Source: JBMYRH01 sp049602155
GTDB lineage: Bacteria > Myxococcota_A > UBA9042 > PHBI01 > JBMYRH01
Direction of reading: 5' to 3'
Assembly: GCA_049602155.1 (NCBI GenBank)
Contig: JBMYRH010000016.1
Coordinates: 1 to 64,000 of the forward strand
DNA: 64,000 bases
In this document: in pieces, positions 9,640-17,469 of the stretch
Position numbering within the stretch: position 1 is the stretch's first letter
Layout of the letters: every line of letters begins with the position of its first letter
Made by a program: the position numbers and the translations under genes
Notes under the pieces: generated by a model
Database searches by the model: none
What the model was told of the DNA's origin: nothing
The model's input: the letters and a program-made list of their open reading frames with translations, nothing else

Positions 9640-9745
9640 GGGTGCTCGTATGCCTTAGAGCGGGGGCACCTGTCCAGCCTGCACCACGCGCAAAAGCGCC
9701 CGCAGATTGTTGCCGGTCCTCTCCGCTGGCCGGATACTCTCGACC

Positions 9746-11164
9746 GTGCGGCTTCGCCTCCTAGTTCTGCTCGTTTTTTTGGCCCCCATCATCGTCACGG
9801 ATGTCCCCGCGTTTGCAGGCTCACCGAGGATGGTGACCGAGCGCAGTGATCACTTCGAACTCACGGCGAGCTGTGATGAAGAGACACGCCGTAGGCTCCT
9901 GGGCCACCTCGAGACGTTTCACAGCGTCCTCGATGTCCTCGTCCCGGCGGCAACCGGGGTTCCTCTTAATGACGCGCCGATCCGCGTGCTGCTCTATGAA
10001 GAGCCGACCGACTATCAGGCGCACGTCCGGGGACATGCCCCGGGCTTGGGGCACAACGGTGGGTACTACGACGGAGCGTCGCGCACAGTCGTCTCACACC
10101 GCCGGGCCAACCCGCTTCAGTTGCAGTTTCATGAGATCGCCCACGCGGCCCTCGGCGACGTCTTTGGCGATCCTGCGCACGAGCGCTATGGCCGCCCTGG
10201 CTGGCCTGTGTGGTTCGATGAGGGGTTCGCTGAGTACGTGTCGTCGTTCGAGGTCGTGCCCGAGGGCTTGAAGTTTGGCGCCCCCCATTTGGCGCGCATC
10301 GCGACCCTCGTCTCGGCCATTGAGACCGGCAAGACCCTCTCGCTCTCTCAACTCCTTCAAGCGCGAGCTTCGGCATTTACGGGGCGCGACATGGACCTAT
10401 GGTACGCCACGGCGTGGGGGCTGGTTGAACTCCTCCTCACCGAGCCGGATTTGCGCCGCGGGGTCCCGAGATGGATCACGAAGCTCCGGTCCGGACAAGA
10501 CGGCGTGCTCGCATTCCGAGATGTCTTCGGTGGCGACCTGCGCTCCTTGGAGCGTCGTCTCTATCGGCGCGCCCGTGACCTGGGCACGCAGCCCGCTGTG
10601 ATGCGCTCCCTCGCTCCTCGAGGGAGGCTAGAGACCTGGACCGCCCACGACGGTGGCCTTTGGCGCTCCGAGGCGGGTCACCTGGTGGGTCAAAGTCAGA
10701 CTGGCTGGAGCTACCTGACGACTGCCGTCCCGTTGAGCCGCGCCTACAGCGTGACGGTGTCGGTCGCGGCATCACCGGGGGCGCGTGTCGGGCTCGTCTT
10801 GGGTCGCCATGCACCAGGAGGCTACCCGTATCACACGATCGTCTCCTTCGATGGGGGTGAGGCCTCTGTGCGGCGGGTCATGAGCCCAGAGCAGGTGACC
10901 ACGGCGGCCTCACGTCCGTTCACGCTCCCCTCCTCACAGTGGTCGACGGTGACTCTCTCGGTCGACCGGGGCATCTTGGTGGTCCGGGTCAACGGCCATG
11001 ATATCTTGGCATCACGGCTGACCGCCCCCGAGAGCAGCCTCTTTGGGTTCTACATCGAGCGCGGCGCGGCGCGCTTTCGAGACCCTGTGTTCGGGCCGCT
11101 TGTGCGATACCCGGCTGGGCCACGTTCCAATCAGCCGCCTGGAGGTCAGCGCCATGGACGTTGA
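9746..11164 (+). CDS. Exported HExxH (gluzincin-like, peptidase MA-type) metalloprotease with C-terminal jelly-roll domain
   Basis: From GTG 9746 the protein is 472 aa and opens with a clear signal peptide (MRLRLLVLLVFLAPIIV, ending PAFA-G). An in-frame TTG at 9707 would only lengthen the n-region. The zinc site is H129-E130-I-A-H133 followed 26 residues later by E159 in W-F-D-E-G-F-A-E-Y, a gluzincin arrangement seen in peptidase MA-like/DUF1570 proteins. Residues of about 300-470 form a beta-rich concanavalin-like segment (F-G-F-Y-I-E-R-G), as in LamG- or DUF1080-type domains. The stop overlaps the following histidine kinase start by 11 bp, which suggests cotranscription. Substrate unknown. 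Confidence 0.8.
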   Translation: MRLRLLVLLVFLAPIIVTDVPAFAGSPRMVTERSDHFELTASCDEETRRRLLGHLETFHSVLDVLVPAATGVPLNDAPIRVLLYEEPTDYQAHVRGHAPGLGHNGGYYDGASRTVVSHRRANPLQLQFHEIAHAALGDVFGDPAHERYGRPGWPVWFDEGFAEYVSSFEVVPEGLKFGAPHLARIATLVSAIETGKTLSLSQLLQARASAFTGRDMDLWYATAWGLVELLLTEPDLRRGVPRWITKLRSGQDGVLAFRDVFGGDLRSLERRLYRRARDLGTQPAVMRSLAPRGRLETWTAHDGGLWRSEAGHLVGQSQTGWSYLTTAVPLSRAYSVTVSVAASPGARVGLVLGRHAPGGYPYHTIVSFDGGEASVRRVMSPEQVTTAASRPFTLPSSQWSTVTLSVDRGILVVRVNGHDILASRLTAPESSLFGFYIERGAARFRDPVFGPLVRYPAGPRSNQPPGGQRHGR

Positions 11165-12179
11165 GCGAGACGCTGTCACACTCTTCGTCTTGGGAAGCCT
11201 ACCGCTCCCATCAGCCCCCGACGGGGTGACCTTCATCTCATGTGACGCGGTGACGGACGTGATCGAGGCTGCAGCCGATCAAGTGTGGCCTGTCATTGTG
11301 ACCACAGCGGACCGCCTGGAGGCGCTCCCTCCCTTGCCCAAGACCCTCGTCATCGCTGGCTGCCAGACCCCCGAAGACGGGGTGCTCGCGGCGTCCGCTA
11401 TCGCGCTCCCGCTGTGGGACCAGGCTGCCGCAGCGTTGGCGCTACAGAACGCCCTTGGCGTGCGAGACAGGCTCCGCGCCTTGACGCGTGAGGTGGAGGT
11501 CGCGGCTGCGGACCATGAGGAGTTCGTCCACGCCGTCAGTCATGACCTAAAGGGACCCTTGCAGGGTATCATCGGCCTGTCTGGGCTCTTGATGGAGCAG
11601 TCCGGGGTCCGCGTGTTTCCGGAGGTCGGCGCTTACGCAGGTCGGATTGAAGGCGAGGCGGATCGACTGGCTTCGATGATCTCCGCCTTGACCGCTTATG
11701 TCCGTTTAGGGCGCCCCAGCCCCACCCTCACGACCGTCTCGGTTGGCTCGCTCATAGACAGCCTCTCAGCGGACGCAATTCGTCGTCATACGAACAGGTT
11801 CCCATTCTTTCAAGTCGCCCCCGAGATCGGCGATGTGCACGCGGACGAGCAGTTGCTGACGGTGGCGATCAATGCGCTGTTCGACAACGCCATCCGGTTC
11901 ACGGAGGCGGCCCCGCTCAAGGTCATCGTGGGCTGGAGCGTCACGCGAGAGGGCCGTGGAGTCTTGACCATCGCCGATACGGGGATAGGGATCCCCGAGC
12001 ATGCCACTGAGGCGGTGTTTGAGCTCTTTACGCGGCTCGATAAGCGCCGCGCTGACGGCATCGGTGTGGGGCTCACGATGGCGCGCCGAGCGGTCGAACT
12101 GTGTGGCGGGACGCTGAGCTTGACCAGCACCCAAGGTGAGGGGACGACGCTTCGTTTGGAGCTGGCGCTCGCGGAGTAG
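11154..12179 (+). CDS. Soluble sensor histidine kinase
   Basis: A 341-aa two-component kinase without membrane segments. The start is ATG 11154, set by GGAGGT at 11141-11146; a longer in-frame start at 11043 lies deep inside the upstream gene and is less likely. Residues 1-105 look like a degenerate alpha/beta receiver or sensor domain with no clear phospho-acceptor Asp. The dimerisation/phosphotransfer helix has His130 (VSHDLKGPLQG). The ATPase domain shows the N box (DNAIRF), G1 (ADTGIGI), F box (FELF) and G2 (GIGVGL). No cognate response regulator is adjacent, so the partner is unknown. Confidence 0.85.
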   Translation: MDVERDAVTLFVLGSLPLPSAPDGVTFISCDAVTDVIEAAADQVWPVIVTTADRLEALPPLPKTLVIAGCQTPEDGVLAASAIALPLWDQAAAALALQNALGVRDRLRALTREVEVAAADHEEFVHAVSHDLKGPLQGIIGLSGLLMEQSGVRVFPEVGAYAGRIEGEADRLASMISALTAYVRLGRPSPTLTTVSVGSLIDSLSADAIRRHTNRFPFFQVAPEIGDVHADEQLLTVAINALFDNAIRFTEAAPLKVIVGWSVTREGRGVLTIADTGIGIPEHATEAVFELFTRLDKRRADGIGVGLTMARRAVELCGGTLSLTSTQGEGTTLRLELALAE

Positions 12180-12356
12180 GGTGGCCAAGCGTCACATTTG
12201 TCTCGCATCCAGTGATAGAGGCGCCCGCCCGACGATGCTCATGGCTGTCAGCGCCTGATGGACGGGGTATGATGGTGGCGCTCTGAGGGGCATTGGCCGG
12301 TGCGGTGCCTGGCCTTTGGCGCCCTTGAGGCGTACGCCCGAGATTAGAGAGGCGCA

Positions 12357-13397
12357 GTGAATTCATCGGACACAGAAGACAGACTCGTCGTTTTTACCGA
12401 CGACGCGATGGTGGATCATGACCCCGGGTACGGACACCCAGAGTCCCCGGAGCGCTTGGCCTCGCTTCAGCGCGCGCTCCGCGAGCGCACCGTGGACGGG
12501 TTGGCGTGGCGGACTCCGCGGAAGGCGACCCGCGATGAACTCATCACTGTCCACGCAGATACTTATGTGGACGGGATGTTAGCGCGCAGCGGACAGGCTT
12601 TGCAGCTTGATGGTGACACGGCCACGAGCGAGGGGAGCATCGACGCGGCGCGTTTAGCGGCTGGGGCGGCCATCGGCGCTGCCACGGCGGCGGTGTCGGG
12701 TGAACATCGCGCAGCAATGGCCCTCGTTCGGCCTCCTGGGCATCACGCGGAGCGGCGCCGTCCAATGGGCTTTTGCCTCTTTAATAACGTCGCGATCGCT
12801 GCTGAGCATGCGCGGGCCCACCTCGGCTGCGAGCGGGTGCTGATCGTCGATTGGGATGTGCATCACGGGAATGGGACGCAACATGCTTTCGAGGGGCGCG
12901 ATGATGTCCTCTTCTTTAGCACCCACCGGTTTCCGTTTTACCCGGGTACGGGGGCGGCCAGGGAGGTGGGTCACGATGAGGGGCGTGGCTACACGGTCAA
13001 TGTCCCGATGCTCTCCCGTGGAACAGACGGCGACTATGCGCTCGTCTTTGAGGAGCTGCTGCGGCCGATCGCCGAGCAGTTCGCTCCCGATCTGGTGTTG
13101 GTCTCTGCGGGGTTTGATGCGCACCGTCGCGACCCCATGGGTGGCATGATCGTGAGTGATGAAGGGTTCGCCCAGATGATGGGCGTCGTCAGTGAGATCG
13201 CCACACAGAGCGCGGAGGGGCGACTCGCGCTTGTGCTAGAGGGTGGCTACGACCTTCAGGCGCTTGAGGAGAGCGTCAGAGCGTGCCTCGAGGTCGCCAA
13301 CGGCGTGACACCGCCGGAGGCCAGCTGGGCGTCGACCCAAGGGGAAGCAGCGCTCCGCCGCGCCATCGATGTGCAGCGCGCCCATTGGTCGCTCTAG
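12357..13397 (+). CDS. Histone deacetylase family (class II / acetoin-utilization-like) deacetylase
   Basis: A 346-aa zinc-dependent amidohydrolase of the HDAC superfamily starting at GTG 12357 after AGAGAGG. Core motifs are present: PPGHHAERRRPMGFC (the catalytic His pair and the loop before F-N-N), V-D-W-D-V-H-H-G-N-G (zinc Asp and His) and S-A-G-F-D-A-H-R-R-D-P (zinc Asp), then L-E-G-G-Y-D. All metal ligands appear intact. Bacterial relatives deacetylate small acetylated amines, polyamines or protein lysines, and the substrate here is not determinable. The gene ends 13 bp from the convergent lipoprotein gene. Confidence 0.9.
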   Translation: MNSSDTEDRLVVFTDDAMVDHDPGYGHPESPERLASLQRALRERTVDGLAWRTPRKATRDELITVHADTYVDGMLARSGQALQLDGDTATSEGSIDAARLAAGAAIGAATAAVSGEHRAAMALVRPPGHHAERRRPMGFCLFNNVAIAAEHARAHLGCERVLIVDWDVHHGNGTQHAFEGRDDVLFFSTHRFPFYPGTGAAREVGHDEGRGYTVNVPMLSRGTDGDYALVFEELLRPIAEQFAPDLVLVSAGFDAHRRDPMGGMIVSDEGFAQMMGVVSEIATQSAEGRLALVLEGGYDLQALEESVRACLEVANGVTPPEASWASTQGEAALRRAIDVQRAHWSL

Positions 13398-13410
13398 CCC
13401 GGAGGCGACG

Positions 13411-14148
13411 CTAGTACCAGTACTGCTGCGTCCCGAGGAACGGGGTCGGATCAGGTGAGGTTGCCGGTCCGACGAAGCGCCCCGTCATCTCCGAGTAACG
13501 GATTGAGGGTCCGCGCCAGTTCTCGCTTCGCTCTTCGAACTGCGCCGTGAAGTCATAGATGCGTCGCTCTGGATCGTTGGGGTCTTCGCTGACGGTGACC
13601 GTCACGTTGGACGCCGGGCCATCATAGTCCCAGTCGAAGGCCACCCGGCCAGCGCAGCCGATCACCGAGACATATGCGGACGCGGAGTCGCCTGTGCCGA
13701 AGCGATCGTAGGTGCGCGTCGTCCCGACCTCTAAGGTGTCGAGTCCGCCCCACACTTCGAAGATCGCCATCGACACGCCGTCTGGCGTGTTGACGAGCAA
13801 GTTGACCTCGGTCCAGTAGCCGTCGCTGTAGCCCTCGACCGCCGCCTCTGCGGGGCTCGGGATGTTGATGTGACCATAGTCGCCGCTCAGCACGCCATCA
13901 TTCACGGTGATGGGGGGCCCTTGGGGGATCTCGATCCAGTCCTCGAAGTCGCTGGCTGGCAGCTCGCCAGATGGGCTCAAGCCGAAGGTGGCTGACCCGC
14001 CGTTCATTCCGTACGCGGCGCTGGCCGTAGAGGCCCCTGAGGTCATCCCTGTGCCAGACATGAACCCCGGACCGGGTTCATCGGCGTGGTCGCAGCCCCC
14101 GAGCACGAAGCTCAGGACCGCGAGAGTTGTGAGTGCGCGTTTTATCAT
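13411..14148 (-). CDS. Hypothetical lipoprotein
   Basis: A 245-aa protein from ATG 14148, chosen because GGAG sits 6 nt upstream and because the resulting N-terminus is a textbook lipoprotein signal (MIKRALTTLAVLSFVLGGC). The mature part begins with a Ser/Gly/Thr-rich segment, followed by an acidic, aromatic beta-rich region ending in Q-Y-W-Y. I recognise no domain. It stands alone, convergent with the HDAC-like gene. Confidence 0.75.
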   Translation of the reverse strand: MIKRALTTLAVLSFVLGGCDHADEPGPGFMSGTGMTSGASTASAAYGMNGGSATFGLSPSGELPASDFEDWIEIPQGPPITVNDGVLSGDYGHINIPSPAEAAVEGYSDGYWTEVNLLVNTPDGVSMAIFEVWGGLDTLEVGTTRTYDRFGTGDSASAYVSVIGCAGRVAFDWDYDGPASNVTVTVSEDPNDPERRIYDFTAQFEERSENWRGPSIRYSEMTGRFVGPATSPDPTPFLGTQQYWY

Positions 14149-14393
14149 CGGAACTCCATCGGCCCGGCACGTTGCATTCGAAGTGTCCCTCGTCGAATGA
14201 TCGACTGAGAGGCGGTGACTCAATGAGCACTCACATCACTTTGAACACCACGCACCGCCCCCATTGTCCTCAATTGCCATCGACAGATCAAGGTCGGACC
14301 CCCGGTTCGCTCTTTCGAATCGAGGGCTTGTGGACTGCGGAGTGCGCTGCCTCAATCGCGATCGACGCCGCGATGCCAGCGCCCGCCGAACGC

Positions 14394-14570
14394 TTAACGC
14401 GGCGCTGCGCTGCCCTGAGGATCGAAAGACTGAGAGGCGATGACCTCTGTATGATCGGTGGTCGTAGCAGTTTCGCTCCCGCGCTTGCGCAGGTCGATTT
14501 GCGTGAACGCGAGGGCTGCTAAGAGCACCCCCACACACAATCCGCGAATCAGTAAACTGTCCAGACTCAT
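14394..14570 (-). CDS. Possible small single-pass membrane protein
   Basis: A 58-aa frame from ATG 14570 with a G-rich stretch (GGGGG) about 7 nt upstream. Residues 5-22 are hydrophobic (LLIRGLCVGVLLAALAF), followed by a charged turn (DLRKR) and a Ser/Thr-rich tail. This would be a small inner-membrane protein. There is no homology that I recognise and coding bias is moderate, so it could be spurious. Confidence 0.4.
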   Translation of the reverse strand: MSLDSLLIRGLCVGVLLAALAFTQIDLRKRGSETATTTDHTEVIASQSFDPQGSAAPR

Positions 14571-14713
14571 CGATCGCCCCCTAGGCACTCTGCAGGATGA
14601 GGAGCGATCGGCGACCTGTCCAAACAATCGATCGATCATTCGCTATTTTCCCCCCAGGCGAGGTCAAACACCGCGATTTTACGGTCTGGAATGGATCAAA
14701 TTGATCGCAGAGG

Positions 14714-14732
14714 CGATCGCTTTTCGCGATCG
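14714..14732. other. CGATCGC / GCGATCG hairpin after a minus-strand gene
   Basis: Seven-bp perfect arms with a TTTTC loop, 20 bp beyond the stop of the 14752-15675 gene. It contains the octamer GCGATCGC at 14713-14720. No U-run follows on the minus strand, so a terminator role is uncertain. Confidence 0.35.
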
Positions 14733-14751
14733 TGAGACCCCGTTGAGGGCG

Positions 14752-15675
14752 TTATTGGCCGGCTCGTACGTCCGCAAACGCGGCGTTCGCGCGCAGGCTC
14801 GGGTCGTCGGGGGCCTCTTCAATGGCGAGCCGGTAAAACCGGGCGGCGATGGCCCACTGGCTATCGTTAGCTGCGCGTGCGGCGATCGCATGGGTGGACG
14901 GATAGTCACTCCCGAGCGCCTTGAGCGCCTCGCCGACTGCGACGCGTCGCTCCGGTGGCAACAAGGGGTTCGCCCCGAGCTTCCATCGCAGCAGCGCGAT
15001 CCGCTCCATGGGCGCTAAGAGGGTCTCGATGGGGCGCAGCGGTAGGATCGTCTGACACCAGTGGGTCAAGAAGCCCAGCTCGGCGATGCGCCATGCTTGG
15101 CTGGAGACGGGCCGATTTTGGTCGTCGATCAAGCCGGTGGCTCGCATAGCGACCGAGTATGAACCGCTGAGTGTGCGCACGCGCTCGACCTCGCCTCTCT
15201 TAAGCGCGGTCACAAATTGCTCGGCCAGCCGTTGGCCGAGGCCCATGAAGGCCTCGATCCCCAAGAACTGGGCGACGGTCTTTGACCACTGTTCATACTG
15301 CGCATGGGCGTCTTTCAGTGCTTGGCTCCTGCGATCGCCGCGGTGCGCGAGGTCGGCGGCGTTGAAAGCTAAGAAGGCCTCCATCAGTGCCTTTGCTTCT
15401 TTGGAGTCCTCACTAGGCGCTCCGTCGCGTCGCGCGCTGGCGACCTTGCCCAAGGCGACGATCTCGTCGGGGGCGAGGCGCCAGTCTGGGACCGAGAGGT
15501 CGACATCGCTAGGTTGAGCCCGCGTCGGCGCCGCGATGCGCAAGACGCTGGTCCCTAGCCCGAGCAGTAAGAGGATGCCGATCATCGCCGCTGTGGCTGG
15601 TTGAATGCGATGACTGCCCGTCGGTGCGACGCCCTCGGGCAGGGGGGCGTCGACCTCCTGCTCCTCGACGCTCAA
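14752..15675 (-). CDS. Membrane-anchored hypothetical protein with TPR-like C-terminus
   Basis: A 307-aa protein starting at TTG 15675, which overlaps the stop of the upstream TlpA-like gene (TTGA), so translation is probably coupled. One transmembrane segment lies at about residues 28-48 (AAMIGILLLLGLGTSVL). The rest is alpha-helical and probably periplasmic, with a TPR-like pair near the end (AARFYRLAIEEAPDDPSLR). Coupling to a thioredoxin-like gene suggests that the two act together at the membrane. No specific function can be named. Confidence 0.75.
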   Translation of the reverse strand: MSVEEQEVDAPLPEGVAPTGSHRIQPATAAMIGILLLLGLGTSVLRIAAPTRAQPSDVDLSVPDWRLAPDEIVALGKVASARRDGAPSEDSKEAKALMEAFLAFNAADLAHRGDRRSQALKDAHAQYEQWSKTVAQFLGIEAFMGLGQRLAEQFVTALKRGEVERVRTLSGSYSVAMRATGLIDDQNRPVSSQAWRIAELGFLTHWCQTILPLRPIETLLAPMERIALLRWKLGANPLLPPERRVAVGEALKALGSDYPSTHAIAARAANDSQWAIAARFYRLAIEEAPDDPSLRANAAFADVRAGQ

Positions 15676-16319
15676 TTCAGGCTCTCGAGCAGGCGCTGGA
15701 AGTACTCGACCATCGCGGGATCTGTCCAGTCTCTCTCGTTCACGAACCGAGCCAGCACGTGGCCGTCTACGATCACGTACGTCTCGGGGAGCTTACGGGT
15801 GCCGAAGTGAAGGCGGAGGCTCCCCGGGTCCTCTCCTACCGGGTCGATCGCGAGATCGATCTCCCGCGGCATGCCCCCGACCATCTCGCGGAAGAAGCTC
15901 AACAGGGTCTGCCATCCGTCATCGTAGCTGACGCCGAGCATTGCAACTCGGCTGTCGGCGAGCGTTCGACGCAGCTCAAGCATGCTCGGGAGCTCCCGGA
16001 CGCAGGGCTCGCACCAGGTCGCCCAGAAATTCAGGATCACGAGCTTTCCGGCCGTGTATTGACGGAGCGTCATGGTCCCACCGCGGGTCGCTCCACGTTG
16101 CGGTGGGGCCTGCAAGGGGTAGTCGAGCTGGGGCGAGGTCAGGGGCAGATCCACGGACTGTGCGCCCACCGCTGGCATCAGCTCTCGAACCCGGCGCTCG
16201 GGGCTCCGTGCCTCGATGGCGAGCCAAATCTGACCCAACACAAAGCAGGTCAGCAGCAATATGACGGCCCACCCGAACCGGCGGGTGATGACATCGCGTT
16301 GTGGAGTAATCTCACTCAT
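15672..16319 (-). CDS. TlpA/ResA-type membrane-anchored thioredoxin-like protein
   Basis: A 215-aa protein from ATG 16319 (an in-frame ATG at 16352 is the alternative; neither has a strong ribosome site). An N-terminal transmembrane anchor (FGWAVILLLTCFVLGQIW) is followed by a periplasmic thioredoxin fold with F-W-A-T-W-C-E-P-C, the redox-active CxxC. The cis-proline region is K-L-P-E-T-Y-V-I. Members of this family reduce or exchange disulfides in the periplasm, for example in cytochrome c maturation. It overlaps the next gene by 4 bp. It has a standard CxxC, unlike the UxxC protein at 40850-41488. Confidence 0.85.
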   Translation of the reverse strand: MSEITPQRDVITRRFGWAVILLLTCFVLGQIWLAIEARSPERRVRELMPAVGAQSVDLPLTSPQLDYPLQAPPQRGATRGGTMTLRQYTAGKLVILNFWATWCEPCVRELPSMLELRRTLADSRVAMLGVSYDDGWQTLLSFFREMVGGMPREIDLAIDPVGEDPGSLRLHFGTRKLPETYVIVDGHVLARFVNERDWTDPAMVEYFQRLLESLN

Positions 16320-16443
16320 CGTGGGTGGGGTAGCACGACCGCGCGAGGACATCTAGGGGCAGCCGACTCACGTGGGCGATTCTTGCTGCGTCTTCTTGCG
16401 ATCGGTTATGACATCCAGGCGTGGAAGAACGTCGGAGGTTGCC

Positions 16444-17469
16444 ATGCTTATCGTGATGAAGCCGAATGCGACCCCCGAGGAGATCGGGGCGGTCGTCGCC
16501 CGGGTGAAGGATCTCGGCTTTGAGGCCAAGCCCCTCCCGGGTGCACAGCGCACGGCCGTGGCGGTGACCGGCAATCAAGGTGCGGTCGAGGCCGACAAGT
16601 TCGAGTCCCTGAAGGGGGTGAAGACCGTCGTCCGCGTCTCTGCGCCGTTCAAGCTGGTGAGCCGTGAGGTCAAACCTGACGACACGGTCATCGAATTCGA
16701 CAACGGTGTGGCGCTCGGAGGTACGAATTTCCAAGTGATGGCAGGGCCTTGCTCAGTCGAGACCGAGGCGCAGATCTTGGCGACGGCCAAGGCGGTCCGG
16801 GCGGCGGGCGCGACCTTCTTAAGGGGCGGCGCCTACAAGCCACGGACCAGCCCGTATGCTTTTCAGGGGCTCAAAGAGGGTGGGCTTCAGCTGCTCGCTG
16901 CCGCCCGTGAGGCGACCGGGCTCCTCGTGATCACCGAGGTGAAGGACACTGAGACGCTCCCATTGGTCGCGAAGTACGCTGATGTGCTGCAGATCGGGGC
17001 CCGTAACTGTCAGAACTACTCGCTTTTAGAGGCCGCTGGACGACAAGAGCGCCCCGTGATGCTCAAGCGTGGCATGTCTACGACCATCAAAGAGCTGCTC
17101 ATGGCGGCGGAGTACGTCGTCAACGCTGGAAACCCGAACGTCATCCTCTGTGAGCGTGGGATCCGCACCTTCGAGACCATGACCCGGAACACCTTCGATC
17201 TTGGCGCCGTTCATATGCTGAAGCGGCTCACTCACCTTCCTGTGATCGCAGACCCCAGCCACGGGATCGGCCTGTGGCACGGTGTCCCGCCCCTCGCGCG
17301 CGCCGCGACCGTCGCCGGCGCCCACGGGCTCATCGTGGAGGTCCACCCGAACCCGGCGGACGCCTGGTCGGATGGTCCGCAATCACTCAAGCCCGAGCGG
17401 TTTGCGCAGTTGATGCGTGAGCTCAAGGCGCTCCGTCACGTCATGACCGAGGTTGTGCAAGATGATTAG
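16444..17469 (+). CDS. aroF: 3-deoxy-7-phosphoheptulonate (DAHP) synthase, type I-beta with N-terminal regulatory domain
   Basis: A 341-aa enzyme of the first shikimate-pathway step, condensing phosphoenolpyruvate with erythrose 4-phosphate. The start is ATG 16444 behind GGAGG at 16434-16438. Residues 1-70 form the ferredoxin/ACT-like regulatory domain of the Thermotoga-type synthases (MLIVMKPNATPEEI). The barrel shows V-M-A-G-P-C-S-V-E, F-L-R-G-G-A-Y-K-P-R-T, L-Q-I-G-A-R-N, L-K-R-G and D-P-S-H-G. The N-terminal domain normally mediates aromatic amino-acid feedback. The downstream Cys-rich gene overlaps the stop by 8 bp. Confidence 0.95.
   Translation: MLIVMKPNATPEEIGAVVARVKDLGFEAKPLPGAQRTAVAVTGNQGAVEADKFESLKGVKTVVRVSAPFKLVSREVKPDDTVIEFDNGVALGGTNFQVMAGPCSVETEAQILATAKAVRAAGATFLRGGAYKPRTSPYAFQGLKEGGLQLLAAAREATGLLVITEVKDTETLPLVAKYADVLQIGARNCQNYSLLEAAGRQERPVMLKRGMSTTIKELLMAAEYVVNAGNPNVILCERGIRTFETMTRNTFDLGAVHMLKRLTHLPVIADPSHGIGLWHGVPPLARAATVAGAHGLIVEVHPNPADAWSDGPQSLKPERFAQLMRELKALRHVMTEVVQDD

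Larger units (their letters stand above)
14149..14751. other. 603-bp sparsely coding region, rich in GATC sites
   Basis: Apart from a possible 58-aa frame (14394-14570, minus), I see no convincing gene. At least 13 GATC tetramers lie between 14199 and 14731, eight of them within 14572-14731. Short A/T-rich stretches lie around 14640-14700. I found no clear DnaA boxes and no tRNA. Confidence 0.6.
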
